From: Callipepla californica brunnescens
Taxonomy: Eukaryota > Chordata > Aves > Galliformes > Odontophoridae
DNA length: 64,000 nt
Assembly: GCA_023055505.1 (NCBI GenBank)
Contig: JALIRH010000150.1
Location: forward strand, 124,001-188,000
Direction: 5' to 3'
Shown here: one piece after another, positions 62,345 through 64,000 of the stretch
Numbering within the stretch: the stretch's first letter is position 1
How the letters are laid out: every line of letters starts with the position of its first letter
The notes under the pieces: generated by a model
What the model was told of the DNA's origin: nothing
What the model saw: only the letters and a program-made list of their open reading frames with translations
The model's database searches: none
Position numbers and translations under genes: made by a program

Positions 62345-64000
62345 ACAAAGGCTAACTAGTTGCTTTTCTGCCCATCTCAAGCACTCACATAAGAGAGGTG
62401 ATGCAGTTTTAATAACATAGCCTTTATTGAGAATGCTGGAAAGACGTTACAAAGCAATTGGTTTTCCAGAACAGTAAAGGAAAGCTTGCTCGCTATGATA
62501 CAATTACATAAAAATTGCATAACTCTCTACTAGAAAATAAAGGTTTGCATACTCGGTAACACAGTACCACACAGAATTCCTAAGGAACTGTATTTTTTGG
62601 TACAAAAGGGAAAAATACAACCAATTTTCCCGGACAGAAGTCAATAGGATAAAACAATCCCAAGCACACTGCAGTGAATTCTGACCATCTGAGAGCACAG
62701 TTCTAGAAGACACCTAAAGATACGGATCCTAGTAGGATCAAACTGCATTTATTTAAACTCACAGTGCAACAGTAGTACTGTCAGGTAATTGAAATACATA
62801 TTTTCATTACTGCTCCTAGAAGCTAAATTTTAACCCCAGGCATTCACACTTGAAACCAAATTCTTCCTGCATCCTGCGTAATTAAGGCAAATGTTGTTAT
62901 CCTTTGGAAATACTTTGTACCTGAGTTTCTGCTCAAAAATAAGAAATAAAAAAGTACTGTGTCAACTGTGTTTAACGGAACACTGTTAAATATGGCCCAG
63001 CAGAATAAGACACAAAAAGTACATAAAATGCAAAAGCTGACATAAAAGTCAATGCATTACTCTGAATGGAATGTAGCAAAATTCAAGTAGTGCTGAGTAT
63101 ACTTATTTCTTGCAGTGGGAATTAGACTTCATACAAATATTTTGTGCTAAGTCCGATGGACAAAGATTCAGCATGTAAGTACAAACTATCAGCAGCAGGT
63201 CATTCATGCAGTGACTGTAATTAGAAACAGGATATTTTTCAAACCACTTTAAACAAGGCTCCTCACTGGGACCACTGCGCCTGAAATCTACGCAGTATTT
63301 TTTCCAGCAAATGAGGTACGTTTGGTTTCTCGCCCAAGCCACCTGAAAGTTTCTACACATGCTTAATTTGCGCGCCAATACTTTCATTAGTATCAATGAC
63401 ACTACCGTGCACAATGGCCCACTGGTACTGCTGCATTACCGGGGTCAGAAACCTTTCAGGCGAGCTGACGTTTAATTGCGCCTCTGATTATCAGCAAATA
63501 CGTACACAAGTACACGTAGAGAGAACGGAGAATTTGAAGATAATAGGTGTGCATTGTCACCTACTGTCTGATTACAGCCTCAGAGTGCCTCCCAAGTCAC
63601 ATCTGTAACATTTTCACAAGGGAAGGGGACAGCAAACAAAGTCTTTGCTTCCTTCCAACAGTTTCAGCTCATTTCTTCAGTCCTTTCTTCAGCTCCAGAG
63701 GAAACTTCTCATAGCACTTTTTGCTGACAGCCTTCATACAAATTCATTTCTAAAATGACAGAGCAAGGAAACAGACAAAGTTTCAGTGGGATACTGAAGA
63801 AATAAAGGTCGTATCAAAAGTGCACAGACAAAAAATTACAACTGCACTTTCTACGTAGGCATGAAATGACTTGCAGAAGTTCTATGCATTGTAGACTGTG
63901 ACTGAAATACTCTGAGTGAGTTATGTCCCTATTTACAACGTTCTCTCTTAAGACAGATCAATTTCAACAAACTTATCCCTTCAGAGTTAAATGCTGAAAA
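62345..64000. other. Right end of window, possible minus-strand 3' exon/UTR
   Basis: AATAAA occurs on minus at 62423-62428. Upstream on minus is a long AT-rich stretch like a 3' UTR. A 103-codon open frame at 63103-63414 (minus) is rich in Cys and Trp and has a possible internal acceptor (CTTTCAG), but I do not recognise it. This could be the last exon of a gene reaching in from the right. Confidence 0.3.

Noticed and set aside
63103..63414. 103-codon Cys/Trp-rich frame on minus near the window end
   Set aside because: Could be a terminal exon, but I cannot place it in any family, and only one weak acceptor supports it. Mentioned in the end-of-window feature, not called as a gene.

Overview
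The window looks like avian (probably galliform-type) nuclear DNA. Evidence: CR1 LINE 3' ends with the 8-bp terminal repeat, class III (ERV-L-like) endogenous retroviruses, bird-style retroviral LTRs, a split KRAB gene and vertebrate introns. There is no bacterial-type gene organisation and almost no intact host coding sequence. Decayed but still intron-containing exons of YTHDC2 lie in the centre. YTHDC2 maps to human 5q22, a block I believe corresponds to the avian Z, so a sex-chromosome origin (W-degenerate or rearranged Z-derived DNA) is the best guess. This is inference.

The dominant feature is a giant inverted repeat. The left arm (1564-23515) is repeated in reverse as the right arm (37037-59063). 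Each arm is about 22 kb, and a 13.5-kb unique spacer (23516-37036) separates them. Reading outside-in, each arm holds long non-coding sequence with a CR1 tail, a (CA)n tract, a macrosatellite block and a KRAB gene fragment facing the spacer. The macrosatellite has alternating ~0.7 and ~0.77-kb units, each carrying an array of a 26-bp minisatellite. Two copies of a ~349-bp LTR surround the KRAB 3' exons. The arms match most closely next to the spacer and less well outward. They differ by one higher-order macrosatellite repeat, by a ~1.2-kb and a ~0.28-kb segment present only on the right, and by a nonsense codon in the left KRAB B box.

The spacer runs as follows. First comes a GC-rich ~82-bp tandem repeat mixed with reversed macrosatellite pieces (23572-26290). 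Then come the YTHDC2 pseudogene exons on + (26647-30145), interrupted by a CR1. Next is a two-LTR, env-less ERV-L-like provirus (30705-35943) with a tRNA-Lys-type primer site, a coiled-coil ORF where gag is expected, and a broken pol. Last are a degenerate telomere-like tract (36165-36305) and an unassigned stretch.

Flanks: the left edge is the 3' end of a related provirus (integrase plus 3' LTR, 3-1563) whose LTR ends exactly where the left arm starts. The right flank (59064-64000) has a solo LTR with a clean 5-bp target duplication, a truncated integrase of the same ERV family, a probable LTR of another family on the minus strand, and an unassigned tail. The inner edge of both arms falls on the last base of an LTR, and the visible outer edge also falls on an LTR end. 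Retroviral elements and recombination therefore seem to have shaped the whole structure.
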